Shown: one piece after another, positions 34,001 through 45,696 of the stretch
How the letters are laid out: each line of letters opens with the position of its first letter
Numbering within the stretch: position 1 is the stretch's first letter
From: Gerris lacustris
Lineage: Eukaryota > Arthropoda > Insecta > Hemiptera > Gerridae
Length of the DNA stretch: 64,000 nucleotides
Direction of reading: 5' to 3'
NCBI GenBank assembly: GCA_951217055.1
Contig: OX578284.1
Span: 46,613,177 to 46,677,176, forward strand
Notes under the pieces: model-generated
Seen by the model: the letters and a program-made list of their open reading frames with translations, nothing else
Database searches by the model: none
What the model was told of the DNA's origin: nothing
Made by a program: the position numbers and the translations under genes

Positions 34001-34145
34001 ACAGCAATTAAATACAGACTTGACATTGAATTGAAATTTGCACTGGCAGCAAAATGAGGTAAAAATATACTTCAACATTTGATGTGACGACGACTAAAAG
34101 TTAGAAAATAATATAATATTTAAAAAAATAATTATAATAAAAATG

Positions 34146-34846
34146 AAAACACGCTTTTATCAACCATGCACAAAAAAAAAAGAGAAAATAATTTGTAAAC
34201 AGTCCCATTACTATGAAAGATGGCAGTATATACGTAAGTCACTAAAGATAAAAGCGCGGGTCGCTATTAACAGTTTTTCATTTAACGGTTTAATCTTTAG
34301 TGAAATATACGCATATACTGTCAGCATATAATGTTCTTATATGTGGCTGTTTAAAACAAGTTTCTTCTTTTGTATGTCACTAATGATAAAAGCGTGGGGT
34401 CGCTATTAACAGTTTTTCATTTAACGCTTAAGGCGGCTTTCACACTGCGAGCGAGACCGATTTCGCTTGAGAAGCAAATGCATGTATGTATTAGCATGAA
34501 GCTATTCACATTAAACGCCGAGCGAGTCCGGGCCAAGTGAGACCGAGCCGACTCGGGCGTTTTTGTTAGCTAAGCGTTTTCAGCCGCCAAAAAGCGTTTT
34601 CGGTCGCTGAAAACGTTTAGCTAACAAAAACACCCGACTCGCCTCGGTCTCACTCGGTCTTGCTCTGCCCGGTCTCGCTCAGCGTTTATAGTGAATAGAC
34701 CCATACTAATACATGTATTTGTTTCTCAAGCGGAATCGGCCTCGCTCGGTCTCGCACGCAGTGTGAAAGCCGCCTCTAAATCTTTAGTGTCTGTTTAAAA
34801 ACATTTTTGTTCTTTTAAGTGCGCATGGTTCACAAAAGCGTGTTTT
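34146..34846. mobile_element. Nested inverted-repeat elements
   Basis: The outer ends aaaacacgcttttatcaacc (34146) and gttcacaaaagcgtgtttt (to about 34846) are inverted, each next to a tgcac/gtgcgc word. Inside are two copies of a smaller unit containing gtcgctattaacagtttttc (34257 and 34398). The first is uninterrupted (cactaaagat ... atctttagtg). The second is split by the element at 34431-34775. Confidence 0.75.
34431..34775. mobile_element. 345-bp MITE with AGGCGGCTTTCACACTGCG ends
   Basis: Perfect 19-bp terminal inverted repeats aggcggctttcacactgcg / cgcagtgtgaaagccgcct. Pairing continues inward imperfectly to a central stem (gtttttgttagctaagcg with its complement, 34561-34631). The neighbouring uninterrupted copy reads catttaacggtttaatcttt, whereas here catttaacgctta and ctaaatcttt flank the insert. 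The target is therefore identified, with a likely 3-bp TWA-type duplication, one copy mutated. Confidence 0.88.
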
Positions 34847-34859
34847 TTGTTCTTTTTAA

Positions 34860-35930
34860 ATATAATATTTCCTCTTATTTCTTCTATTAAACAAATCAGC
34901 TATTAGCTGTGGCTATTAATTAGAACTTCGAAGCTAGATAAAACAGAAAGTCAACAAATAAATAAAAAATGTATCATATTTTATCAAAAGCTCGATCAAT
35001 CGCTTTAATATAATTATGTATAATTACACAATACCTACTTCATACACACTAAGGGGTACTTCGAGCAGAGTATAACTCATTCTGAACAAATAATAAACCA
35101 CGGATCAACATTATAATCTTTTCATTAAAATTCTTTTTAACTCTTTATTTACCCTTGTATTGAATCAATATGAACATGTAAAACAGTGTAGGGGGTTCAA
35201 AAAACTGGGTAGGAAGCGGATAAAAAAAAAGGGAGCTAGAACTGAAAAGAACCTTTTGTTTGACTCATAAATACAACAGGCTCCAACTCTCTTATCAGGG
35301 CATTTCGTGCTAAAATACAATAGTCATTTTGAAAAAGAACACGTTAAAAAAAAGTCAGATGCGACAAAACTTTTGTAAAAAAAAAAAAAAAATCTAAAAG
35401 GTATTTCCCAAGAGGTGGGAAGATTTCGCTTTAAAAAAAACTGCCGGAAAACACGCGGGCTATAGAAATGCCAAGTCCCAAACCTCGAATTTTGTTTGGA
35501 AGCTAATTCAGACCCCTTTTAGCTAAAGGTTTATAATAAACAGTCATTTCCAGACCAAATTGCCACGAGAGTGAGCAAAAAGAAGAGTTTAAGAGAGAAT
35601 ATTGAGGTAGGATCTTCCATCTACCGGAAAAAAAAAATACAAAAAATCCCTTAGAGTGAATGTTCATGCTCCTAAAAATTTGAATTGACATGATTGTTAC
35701 ATGTGTTATCAAGTGGGTTCGAAAGAAAAAAACCATGGGAGGCAAATAATAAAAATAAAAATCACCGACAAAAACGTGTCATTCAAAGTCGTAAAAATTT
35801 ATAACCTACAATGAAACATTTCGTTTTCGCGGTTACTTTTATGTTTTCTCTAAATTGGAACATGTTATTTATTTAATGATTGACGTTTGTAGTCTTGTCA
35901 TGTTTGCTGAAATAACAAAAATAAACCCTT
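34860..35930. other. AT-rich sequence, nothing recognised
   Basis: No exon or repeat family could be assigned. Short minus-strand frames (for example 35503-35745) have no recognisable domain. Confidence 0.4.
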
Positions 35931-35932
35931 CG

Positions 35933-35934
<2 letters not shown>

Positions 35935-35982
<48 letters not shown>
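35935..35982. repeat. T48 homopolymer
   Basis: Forty-eight consecutive T residues follow aaacccttcggg. On minus this would be a long A tail, but no retroelement body could be identified to its left on that strand. Confidence 0.95.
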
Positions 35983-35985
<3 letters not shown>

Positions 35986-35999
35986 TTGATATTGTTTAA

Positions 36000-37155
36000 T
36001 AGTCAGACTTGTTTCCAGGCTCAAAATATAATTTTATTTTATTTGGTTTATTTGTAAAAACCAATTTGTATAATTGTAGCATTTACAAGTTAAATAAAAG
36101 GGTTAGTAATTGTAAAGTACTTAATTTTGAACGGTCAAGCCATTACCCTTGTAAAACCCCAACATTACATCTACTTAGATAGAGGTTAGAAATTATTGTA
36201 GGTTAAATGGACGGATGTACTTTGTTAATATAACTGTTTGTTCGTTGAGGTTGTAACTATTTTTACTAATGTTATGATTATTTTTGACTTTAAGGTAAAA
36301 ATTAGCTGTGCTTTTAAGGTTATAAATCATTCTAATTTGAAGTTATTTAAACGGGGGACTTTTTAGGTTATAACGATTTTTCCCTCAAACAGACGATTCA
36401 TACCTAATAATGCTTTCATTAATATTCAAAATAACTCCATTCATTTTTGAATGGATATTTTGAAAGTCAATGCTTTGTCAAAAGGATGGATGAGGGTTAT
36501 ATTCGTGTATTTTGGGTTAATTGCTGACCAGTTAATGAAAAGAATAAAACAGATAAGATAACAAAAGCTTTGATGAGCTGATGGGAAAAGATCTACCATA
36601 AACTCTGTTTATTATAACATTTGTATAGCAATGACAAAATAACAATCTGAACTTGATATATTCCTGGTTGGCGTCTACAATCCCATAAGACCAGAAAAGC
36701 TAGGGGAAAAAGTCTCAGCTGCCCTGCCCTAAAAATCCACATACCCCATAAATTTGTCTTTAGAAACATATAAAATGATATCTTTCTCTGTCACTTTGTT
36801 ATCTTTCTAGAACGCTTTTTTCCCCCTATATTGAAATATATTCTTAATATTTAACTGTCAAGATATAATCAAATCTTGACTTTTATCGATTTAAAAACTC
36901 TCCATCTAAAACTAGTCGATAAATTAGACTAGCAAATCGTGGAACTTTGTTTATATGTTCAATGCATGTATCGGGGTTAAACTTTGGGGCCCCGAAATGT
37001 AATCTTGTAAATAAAAAATACATGATAAGTACAAACTACATTTGTGTAAGTATTTTGAATATTTACTAAAATACCTTGTGGTTCTAGAGCGATACAGTAT
37101 TTATTTTTTTCGCCATTTACGAAACTATAATCTCTTTACGCTTATAACCTTCTAT
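36000..37155. other. AT-rich sequence, nothing recognised
   Basis: No coding, tandem or inverted structure of note was found in this stretch. Confidence 0.4.
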
Positions 37156-37160
37156 TTGAG

Positions 37161-37680
37161 ATAATAGTATATTATGTTACAAGGCTGTGAAGTGAGTTTT
37201 TTCTTTACCGCGGCAATTACATTTACTGTCGAGCGAAGCGAGACAGTAAATATTGCCAAGGTAAAGAAAAAACACTTCAAAGTCGCGTAGCATATGCTAT
37301 TTTTTCCGAGGTAGCAGACAATGAAAAAACATTAAATATTAATCACTAATCAATATATAATAATAACAAATATTAGTACATACTTAAGACTTAAAAAAAG
37401 AAACCTTAAAATGAGGTTACACTATAAGAAAAGATAAACAAAACGCATTGACATCTAGCGGATTTTGATCGTACTAGAAGCATTTCTACAAAGACTGCAG
37501 CACTACTAACGGAAGTTTTGACAACTACCCGCCGTAAAGAAAAAATCTTTTAGTGCCTAGGACGTAAAAGATTTTTTCTTTACAGCTAGGAGTAATGAAA
37601 AGATTTTTTAAGTCCACGTAATGAAAAAATGGATTTTAGCTATGTTTTTTAGGCTCTAAAGTTACTATTTCACAGCCTAC
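37161..37680 (+). mobile_element. Family J foldback MITE, copy 2
   Basis: Nearly identical to 20501-21017 over its full length, including the 10-bp ends aggctgtgaa / ttcacagcct (37182 and 37678) and the gagcgaagcgag hairpin. Only scattered substitutions distinguish the two, so both are recent. A family D element starts directly after it. Confidence 0.88.
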
Positions 37681-37689
37681 CACGGAAAA

Positions 37690-37895
37690 AATATTTTATG
37701 TTCCTCGGGAGTAAAGTGCCATAATTCCCCTAGCGATAATTATCTCCCTCGGCTGCGGCTTGGGAGCTAATTAGGGTTATACCCTCTGCTTCGCCTCGGG
37801 ATTTAGGGACCATGGTTCCTTCGGCTTCGCCTCCATAACCAACTTATTCGCTCAGGGAATAATGGTTTACTTTACTCCCTAGGTGCATAAATAAC
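37690..37895 (+). mobile_element. Family D MITE copy
   Basis: The left end ttatgttcctcgggagtaaa and right end tttactccctaggtgcataa are inverted. Between them are ccctcggctgcggcttggg, ctgcttcgcctcggg and ccttcggcttcgcctcc blocks. Same order as 62504-62785. Confidence 0.82.
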
Positions 37896-38298
37896 TATAG
37901 TTATCACTGATTTAATTACAACATCAATTTCATTACAACTGTGAACTAAACTAATTGAAACTTTTGTCGTTTCTTTCGTTTTAAGTTTATTTTAGAGATT
38001 AGTATTATTCTTAGCATCAAAAGAATGCCGCATTTTTATTCTCTCGTCAGTTATTTGTATATATCCGGCATTGTGTGAATTAAAAGCGAACTCTGCAGGC
38101 ATAGCCTGGAAGCATATTTTTACAGCGAAGGGTCGTAATGAGGGTACTAACCAACAAGTTCTGCCCTTCCGACTTTCTCCCTACACTTTAAATACCTTTT
38201 TTTCACCCTTTCACTCTTAAGATTTAAATTAATTACACCGTTATAAAATAACGCCCTGTGTAACGCCCTTCCCCTTTTATAAAAAAATAACGACCCCT

Positions 38299-38319
38299 CC
38301 CCCCCCCCCCCCCCCCCCC
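38299..38319. repeat. C21 homopolymer
   Basis: Twenty-one consecutive C residues in strongly AT-rich surroundings. Confidence 0.95.
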
Positions 38320-38777
38320 TCTAACACTAACCATAACCTCTTTAAGGGCTGCTGCTCCGCTTTTGACTTTTAATATCCTTGTTTTAAGAGCTTTTACACT
38401 GTTTCAGAAGTTTATTTTTTTTTAAAACTTAAAATTAATTTTAATTGGTCGTTTACCTCTTACACTGTGGCAAGTTTTACTATGACACTTTCTTTGGTGT
38501 AATAGTAGAAAAAAAAAACATAAAATAAAAACTTTTGATTGCAAACTTTCTTTGAAATATCAAAGAACTTGATCACCCTTAATTATTTTAAAGAAAATGT
38601 ATTAAATATTTTACAACTTATTAATATCTGAGCTTTAATTAAAAAAATATCAGTGTGCGGCAAAATTACGCTCGACTGAAGTTAAATTTCAACTAATCGA
38701 AGTAAATTTATTAATTAAATAATTAAAGGCAGTCAGAAAATTAAAACTTTTTAAGTTAAAACTTTATGTTATTAAAA

Positions 38778-39015
38778 ATATCGGTCTGAGGCAACTTAGA
38801 CTAACTCTCTCGTACACGAATACATAATTAATAAGAGCACTATTTTCCACTTATTATAGTGGTTTCAAGTTTTCTTAGTTACATTTAATTAATTTTGAAC
38901 ATTTTACCAAAATTTACCATAAAAATAACGTCTTCTCGGCGGGGAATCGAACCTGGCCACTCGCCATCCACGATTAAAGCTATTTTATCATGACTAGAAC
39001 TAGATTTCTCCCGGG
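38778..39015 (-). repeat. Family B copy
   Basis: tcggtctgaggcaacttaga, then ctaactctctcgtac, begins the element. ggcggggaatcgaacctgg (B-box-like on minus), gattaaagctattttatca and ctagatttctcccgggaaaa follow in the order seen at 8360 and, inverted, at 54820-54965. Confidence 0.65.
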
Positions 39016-39732
39016 AAAATGAATTATATGTTAGATATAGGATCGTCTATGGAGGTAATCTTAAATAAATATCACAATTGTCTCGCCACGTTAATTAAAA
39101 CTGGTTTATTAAATAAAGCAGCTTTCAAAATAAAATCAGTCTGTTGTTCACGTTTGCATAAAATATAAAAACATGTATTTAATTCATTATCTTAAGTTAT
39201 ATTGTTTTATCGAACTGTACACTCTACTCTCCAACAGGTTATGGGCCCAGCACGCTTCCACTACGAAAAGATTGCGCCGTTACACACTATTTAAATTTGG
39301 TCATACGGATGGCCAACTGTATCAATCTCACACGTTTCTTTTGAAATCTCTCAGGAGGTCATCAAATATAATACAAATATAAGCTCATTTAGGATACATC
39401 GCTTCCACAACTAGATTTAAAATCACAGGCCTAAAAATTCCCTTCTCCCCTCCAACAGTGTTCAAGTGTAATGAAAAAGTCTAAATTGAAAACCTGTCTA
39501 TATTTGATATTAGAAAATATGTTTTTTACTTTTCAATCACCTACATATATTTTACATTTGGTATTTTATGTAGGAAAAAGTAATACGAAATTCATAAAAA
39601 GGGTAACAATAATGATTGTAACATTAAAAATTTATTCTGAATAATAAAAATAAAATAACATTAAATTACCATAACCATAGCAATATTATTTTATATAATG
39701 CGTGTTTTACAACGGGGTTTTACATGCAACAT

Positions 39733-39737
<5 letters not shown>

Positions 39738-39799
<62 letters not shown>
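39738..39799. repeat. (TA)n microsatellite
   Basis: About 30 TA units. Confidence 0.97.
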
Positions 39800-39803
<4 letters not shown>

Positions 39804-40274
39804 TATTAATGGCTTTTAGTTTCACTCGTATGACATTTAAGTTTTTTCTTTTAAATTTACGTTCTTGTTATAATAATAAAAAAAAAAAAATGTTATCATT
39901 CATTTTAACTATATGAATTGAATTAATAAAATGTAGATCAAGAAAAAAACATATTTTAGTAATAGCTAACTTTTTATATTCCTAAAGTACGAAGCACGAT
40001 ATTACTACACCACGTGTAATTGCATTTTACCCTGAGAATATTAATTGTTAAAAACAAACTCAACTATGAATATTAAATTTGTTTCAACTTAGTTTATAAG
40101 AGCTTTTGCTTTATTTATTTATTTAGTACATTATAATTATGTTAAGAATAAAATATATATTATTATTATAATTTAACAATTACGTGGTAATAGATAAGGT
40201 ATGTTTTTTTTTTTTTTTTTTTTTTTTTTTGTTTAAATTTGAATTTATTATCATAATATTTAGATATATATTTT

Positions 40275-41563
40275 GGCTGTATACAGAGGCAATCAGACCA
40301 AAAATCCAATATGGGGCTCTGATCTGGTGGCCAAGGATAAGAACAGCCAGCTCAGCCAAGAGGCTCGACAAAGTTCAGAGGCTAGCTTGTAGAAGCATAA
40401 CAGGTGTAATGAGGACGACACCTACAGCTGCCTTAGAGGCTCTTGTAGGCATCCCTCCACTTAGGATATGGATTGAAGGAGTGGCCATTGCATCATATGT
40501 CAGGCTCAGAGACAACGGGCAATGGCTAGGGAAAGGAATCCTAACTGGACACTTGGAAATCGAAAGGGTGGCTGAGACAAAGATCCCCTATACTGCGATC
40601 AGAGTGTTAGGAAAGGAACATAAGTTAAAACTTAAGAGGAAGTATAAGGTAGAAATACCATCAAGAGCCAGATGGGAAAAAGGAGAGATAGAATTCGATA
40701 AGGAAACTCTGGTGGCATACACAGATGGCTCAAAGAATGAAGCCGGAATGTCAGGAGCGGGACTGTTCTTGGAAAAGTCTGGCACCCAAAAGAGTTTCCC
40801 GTTAGGCACACTCACCACCGTCTTCCAGGCGGAGATCTACGCCATCCTAGAGGTGGCAAGACAGCCCGAGGTGGTGGAAGCAACAGCTAAGTCTATAGCT
40901 ATATGCTCGGATAGCCAAGCGGCACTACACGCTCTCGATGCTCCTAGTGCAACCTCTGCACTGGTGAGGGAGTGTCGGGAGACACTAGAGCTGCTGGCAG
41001 AGAGTAAGGAGGTAACACTGCTCTGGGTCCCAGGACACCAAGGGATCCCAGGGAACGAGAAAGCAGATGAGGTAGCAAAAACAGGAGCCTCTATTCCTTT
41101 CTGTGGACCGGAACCCGCAGTTGACTGGTCGAAAGGTCAGGTCAAATCAGCCATTAAGAAGTGGGTGTGGGATGAAGCAGATAAGGAATGGTTGAGCACA
41201 GAGGGATGCAGGCAGTCCAAGATGTTACTGCCGAAGATAAATAAAAGGAAAACCAGATGGCTGCTAGGACTGAGCAGGACCAACCTGAGAAATCTGGTTG
41301 GAGTGCTAACTGGACACTGCAGGCTCAGAAGGCATCTGGCATTACTAAAAGTAGAAGAGGATCCCACATGTCCAGTGTGTGGTGAGGAGGAGGAAACAGC
41401 TTACCATTTTCTGGGAGTGTGTGAAGGATATGGGAGATTACGCTTTCATATCTTAGGGAATGGAGAAATTAGGGAGAGGGAACTTGAAACTCTGAAGTGG
41501 CAAGATATCCTCTCCTTTATAATCCAAACTAAAAGGTTTGAGGATGAGGTGGAGGTGGTTTGA
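40275..41563 (+). pseudogene. LINE polyprotein C-terminus: RT tail, RNase H, CCHC
   Basis: The first in-element residues read LYTEAIRPKIQYGALIWW, the conserved tail of non-LTR reverse transcriptase. RNase H follows with all four acidic residues in place: AYTDGS (D), FQAEIYAI (E), ICSDSQAAL (D) and GNEKADEVAK (D). VPGHQGIPGNEKAD is the diagnostic motif. A C-terminal CPVC...H....C knuckle (C-x2-C-x8-H-x4-C) lies about 60 residues before the stop at 41563. The frame is open for about 430 codons but lacks the endonuclease and most of the RT, so it cannot act alone. The open frame extends upstream to 40184 through a T-run in flanking DNA; that part is not element sequence. Confidence 0.94.
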
Positions 41564-41650
41564 GGGGTGTGGGTACGTCTGGGGTTGGCAAAAAGGATCC
41601 AAAGATGGTCTGTTTGCCAGGCTAGGCCTCCCCGCCCTTACTACTACTAC
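40275..41650 (+). mobile_element. 5'-truncated LINE with RNase H, 14-bp target duplication
   Basis: A 1376-bp insertion between exact 14-bp direct repeats tagatatatatttt (40261-40274 and 41651-41664). The 5' end starts inside the reverse transcriptase coding region. The 3' end is a short untranslated region, then a (TAC)n tail rather than poly(A). The open frame is uninterrupted, so the copy is young. An RNase H domain plus a C-terminal CCHC finger places it among RNase H-bearing LINE groups (I, R1, LOA or relatives). The exact clade is not resolved by eye. Confidence 0.94.
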
Positions 41651-41810
41651 TAGATATATATTTTATTTTCCTACATAAAATAAATTACCTTTAATTTAAA
41701 TAGTTCCTTTAATTTGAACTAGTAAGTTCTTTGTAAAGAATTAAATAAAGTGCAGTGCATGTTCAATGTTCATTTCACTTTATATAACTAAAAATTCAAT
41801 ACTTACCAGA

Positions 41811-42840
41811 TTCGAAAGTTGTTTTCCGCTTGGCGAGGAAAAGTTGCTAAAGATGGTTTTAAGGGTATAAATGGTGACTATGTAGATGACTTGGCTATGT
41901 TGAGATGAGCATAGGGTTTTCATAATTATTCCCTTGTCGAGTACTTAAACATTGGATACGTTGTAATAAAGTTACCCAAGTCAAGTTTGTCAGTATGTTT
42001 TTAAGACATCGTACTCATCCTTACACCGTTGAGTTTTATAAGATTTAATTTTGTCTTCAGGTTGTAAACGCTTTCAGCACACGAAGAGTTTAAAACAGAC
42101 CTTGCTGAAGAATCTACTAAACGCTCGTACTTCGCACCTACACTGTAGCAAGTGTTGCCTGTTCTAACTCGAAAACTTTCTCTCGGGTAAAAGCATTTTG
42201 ACGCCTTACGTCTTAACGTCGTGTCGCTACTACTCGAGAAGGTTTTATACCTCTTAATAATCGAATCTAGTTAGAGCGCCTGGAAGAGAAATTTTCAGGG
42301 GTTCGTTTATTACCCCTGTAGTAACAATGCCACCCTAGACTTTCCTCTCGTGAAAACACTTTGAGCAAAAGCAAGGGAAATCTGTCTTGCAGAAATTACC
42401 CTGAGATGCTTTTATTCTAAAAGGTGTCGACTGATATTATAAGGTTTCCATTAAACCGGGTGCCTTTACAGGGGGAAGTGTTTAGATTTTACTTGCTATA
42501 AGTTCATTATACTTAGTAACTTGAACCTTTCCTTCTCTTTTAACCAGCGGGTAAATTTCCTTAATCAATCTGATTAACAATTATTTCAACAGACTCTTCT
42601 AACTTCACAAATTATTCACTCTGTTTCAAGTTTAACAATACGTAATAAGATTTCAACCCTTTAACGCATGTCGATTGAAGACAACAAATAAGATGAATAG
42701 AAGTGGTTAACACGATTTACCTATTTCACTAAATGGATTGGTTTCGCAATATAGGAGGAAAATGGGGCACATTACGCCGCAAATATTTTAAATAGGATAA
42801 ATAAGTTGTATAGCATTTTTGCTGTGATTTTTGAGCTTAG
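41811..42840 (+). repeat. Left arm of long inverted repeat pair
   Basis: From ttcgaaagttgttttccgct at 41811 to gtttcgcaat at 42750 this is nearly identical to the reverse complement of 50848-51791. Similarity continues, more diverged, to about 42840 (gcatttttgctgtgattttt). Landmarks are gacgccttacgtcttaacgt, ggggttcgtttattacccct and ccgggtgcctttacaggggg. No open frame in the arm has a recognisable product. Confidence 0.92.
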
Positions 42841-43849
42841 AACTTAAACATTAAATTTACTAATTTTATTAATAAAACATAGTTAATCCGGACTCCTTGA
42901 AGTAATGCACCGAAATGTTTATTTCCAATTTATTTCATGGTGCCCCTATACTTGGTGAACCAAGGGAAATCCCCACAGGGCACCTTAAGTCATAATAATA
43001 AACAACAATTTTAGTTACAATGATATATTTTAAATAAATAATAAGAAGTAAAAAAAGAGAATAATTTCGATAATATGTGAGGCTACAATACTCAAATGAT
43101 ATCATATTATTATGTAAATGATATAAAAAAGTAAGTACGAACAATATCGGATTAAAGTAAGGAAAAACACCTTAAAAATAGCTTAAATAGTTTTTTTTGC
43201 CTTAAGATAGAGTCAGAATTTGTAATATCACCAGTGCCAATTTCAAAAATGGCAACATTTTTGTCTCCAGCTCTACGACTGAAAACTCACGAATTCATCG
43301 GCCAAAGACAATTGATGTTTAACCCCTTCTGACATTGACTATCTATTTGAGACGGATGTATATTTTGAACAATTCTACATCAAACAATAAACGAAAAATT
43401 GATTAGTGAACTTCAATAGAGAATCGAGGTTGTCCCAACCAGCCCCATGTCAAATTCCATAACCAGCCCCAACCTAACGACTAATATATAATAACAAAAC
43501 TAAATAATACTAATAAAATAGAAGACAAACCGATTTCTAACATAGTACTTACGATTGTATGCAACAATGAACAATAATGAAAGAAGAAAGACATAAATTT
43601 TCGGGGGCACACAAATTTACTTTATACCTACAAAAACAAACAAATACTCTACATACCTATAATACTCACCAAAAAAACAACATTAAATTTAAGGATTTAT
43701 AACATATGCATTTCACAAAAGTCATAGGATGTGTTGTAATTATTGCCAACATAACCTGACTAAATGACACTAAAATATGAATGTCCCGTGGTGCACCGGG
43801 TCCTAACATATCTCATCTTCTATATTACAGGGAGTATATTTAAAATAGA

Positions 43850-44180
43850 CTGTCAATTTGTGTGGCACAACCTCGCGTTCTTTCACGCGAGGTGAAAGAA
43901 CGCGTACTTTTTATGTTTGTGTGCATGTGGTAAAGAATGAAATAAGCATAAGAAGAAAGTTGAAATTTATAAGGGACCATTAATGGAAAAGGCTAATTAT
44001 GACCTACCATTCAAATTTCACAAGTAGTTTTTAAGATAAGGTGGTTCGCATTTTAATTACTAACTGATAGAAGACAGACACGAGACCAAAACTGTTCCCT
44101 GACGTTTGAAATTGATTTATGTCTTGGAATTTTTCATCACAATGCTCCCCTTGCATTTGATAAGTTAGGAAGTAAAATAA
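43850..44180 (-). repeat. Family F pieces with a local hairpin
   Basis: ctgtcaatttgtgtggcaca at 43850 is the distal F end on minus. The next segment holds a hairpin cgcgttctttca / tgaaagaacgcg (43874-43906). From 43945 to 44175 F internal blocks follow on minus (gttgaaatttataagggacc, tagaagacagacacgagacc, gatttatgtcttgga, gataagttaggaagt). Confidence 0.65.
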
Positions 44181-44712
44181 TTATTAAAGGAGATTTCAAC
44201 ACTTCTTTTTATTATATTGATTAACTCTTTTTAAGTACAAGGTTATTGACGCAATTTTTCTCTTATTTTTCAGTTATTGAGTTGTTTCAAATTCATATTC
44301 TTACTAGTATTAGAGCTGCCACTTTTTGCTAGTTAATTTGTTAGAATTACCAAGTTAAAGTTTTTCTTTCAAGATAATTTGAACTTGACATGCAGATAAA
44401 GTTTTAATGCATTTTTTCTTATAAAAACTTTGTACATTTTTAATTTTCATGTAAATTACACAATCGAATGTTAAAATGGTTTCCCGTTTACTCCAGTCTT
44501 AATAACCTATTTCTAAGCAAATAAAGTTTTTAAATTTTCTTTAAGGGTTCTTTTTGAAGAATCCGACAGGAGTTGTTTTTCTTGATCCCCAGTGTATTAC
44601 GTGTAAATGTACGTTAGTGGGAAATGTACATATAGGGCATGTACATTAGTAAAGGGGGGGGGGGGGGATCTTGATAGTAGGAAAAAATATCTTCATATAA
44701 GGTTTGATTCTA

Positions 44713-45696
44713 CAGGGTGGTCCAAAGGTCCCAGAGGGGGGGGGGGGCTCTTAACTTTTGAACAGTTTGAGTTAAATTAATGAAACTTAAAGGATCTTTA
44801 CTATGTAACGGGAAGTTTGTTTTAATGCTATCGTGTAGTAGCGGCAACTACCCGCTTTGCCCCCAGGCCACCCAACTTCAAAATTTCCAATTGGAGTGAA
44901 TATTTTTGAGAGCATATTTGGATTCTACTGTGAAAAATAATAAAATTATGCTTGAAACTTTTTTTCTATCTCCAATATTTTGCCCCCTATAGGGAGGGGG
45001 CCAAGATAGCAAAATAACCCTTCCGAAAATAGTAAAAGGGACTTGGGGGATCGATACCATGTAAAGGGAAGGAAGTGTACATTCATCCACTCGCGTACAC
45101 TGGGCAACCACCCATTTTTCCCCCACGCGCTGAAATCTACAATTTTTATACTTTTTCCCCATATAGAGGAGTAGATATTGGAGATAGAAAAAAAATTAAG
45201 TTTTAAGTAAAATATTCTTATTTTTCCGTAGAATCCAAACCTGCTATAAACAAATACACTCCAATTTGAAATTTTGAAGTTGAGTAACCTACAGCACGAT
45301 TACATGAAAACATACTTCTCTTTACATGGTAAATATACCCCAAGTTTCATTAATTTATTCCAAACAGTTTAGATTTTATTACGATATAAGAGTTATTATT
45401 TTACTATTTTCAGAAGGGTTATTTTGCTTGCTTTGTACCCCCCCCCCCCCATAGGGGGCATAATATTATTTTTAGAAAAAAAAATTCAAATAAAATTGTA
45501 TTATTTCTAAAAATATACACGCCAATTTGAAATTCTGAAGTTCGGTGGCCAGGGTCAAAGTGGGTGGTTGCCCCTACTGCACGATAGCATGAAAACAAAC
45601 TTCCCTTTATATGGTACGGATCCCCCAAGTTTCATTAATTTATCTTTAACTGTTCAAAAGTTAAAGGGGGGGGGGAGAGACTTTTGGACCACCCTG
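44713..45696. mobile_element. Foldback element with CAGGGTGGTCC ends
   Basis: The left end cagggtggtccaaaggtccc and right end gacttttggaccaccctg are inverted. Arms remain similar inward: G runs at 44736-44747 and 45666-45675, tttgaacagtt / aactgttcaaa, gggaagtttgttttaatgct / gcatgaaaacaaacttccct, and a valley with further internal repeats of gggcaaccaccc. The end sequence is related to the 26039-26978 element. No coding capacity. Confidence 0.85.

Noticed and set aside
35935..35982. Poly(A) tail of a retroposed gene on minus
   Set aside because: No coding or LINE/SINE sequence could be seen on the 5' side of the tail on minus, nor a clear target duplication.
40184..40274. Start of the 459-codon open frame upstream of the LINE
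   Set aside because: These codons come from a T-run and flanking DNA; the element begins at 40275 after its target duplication.
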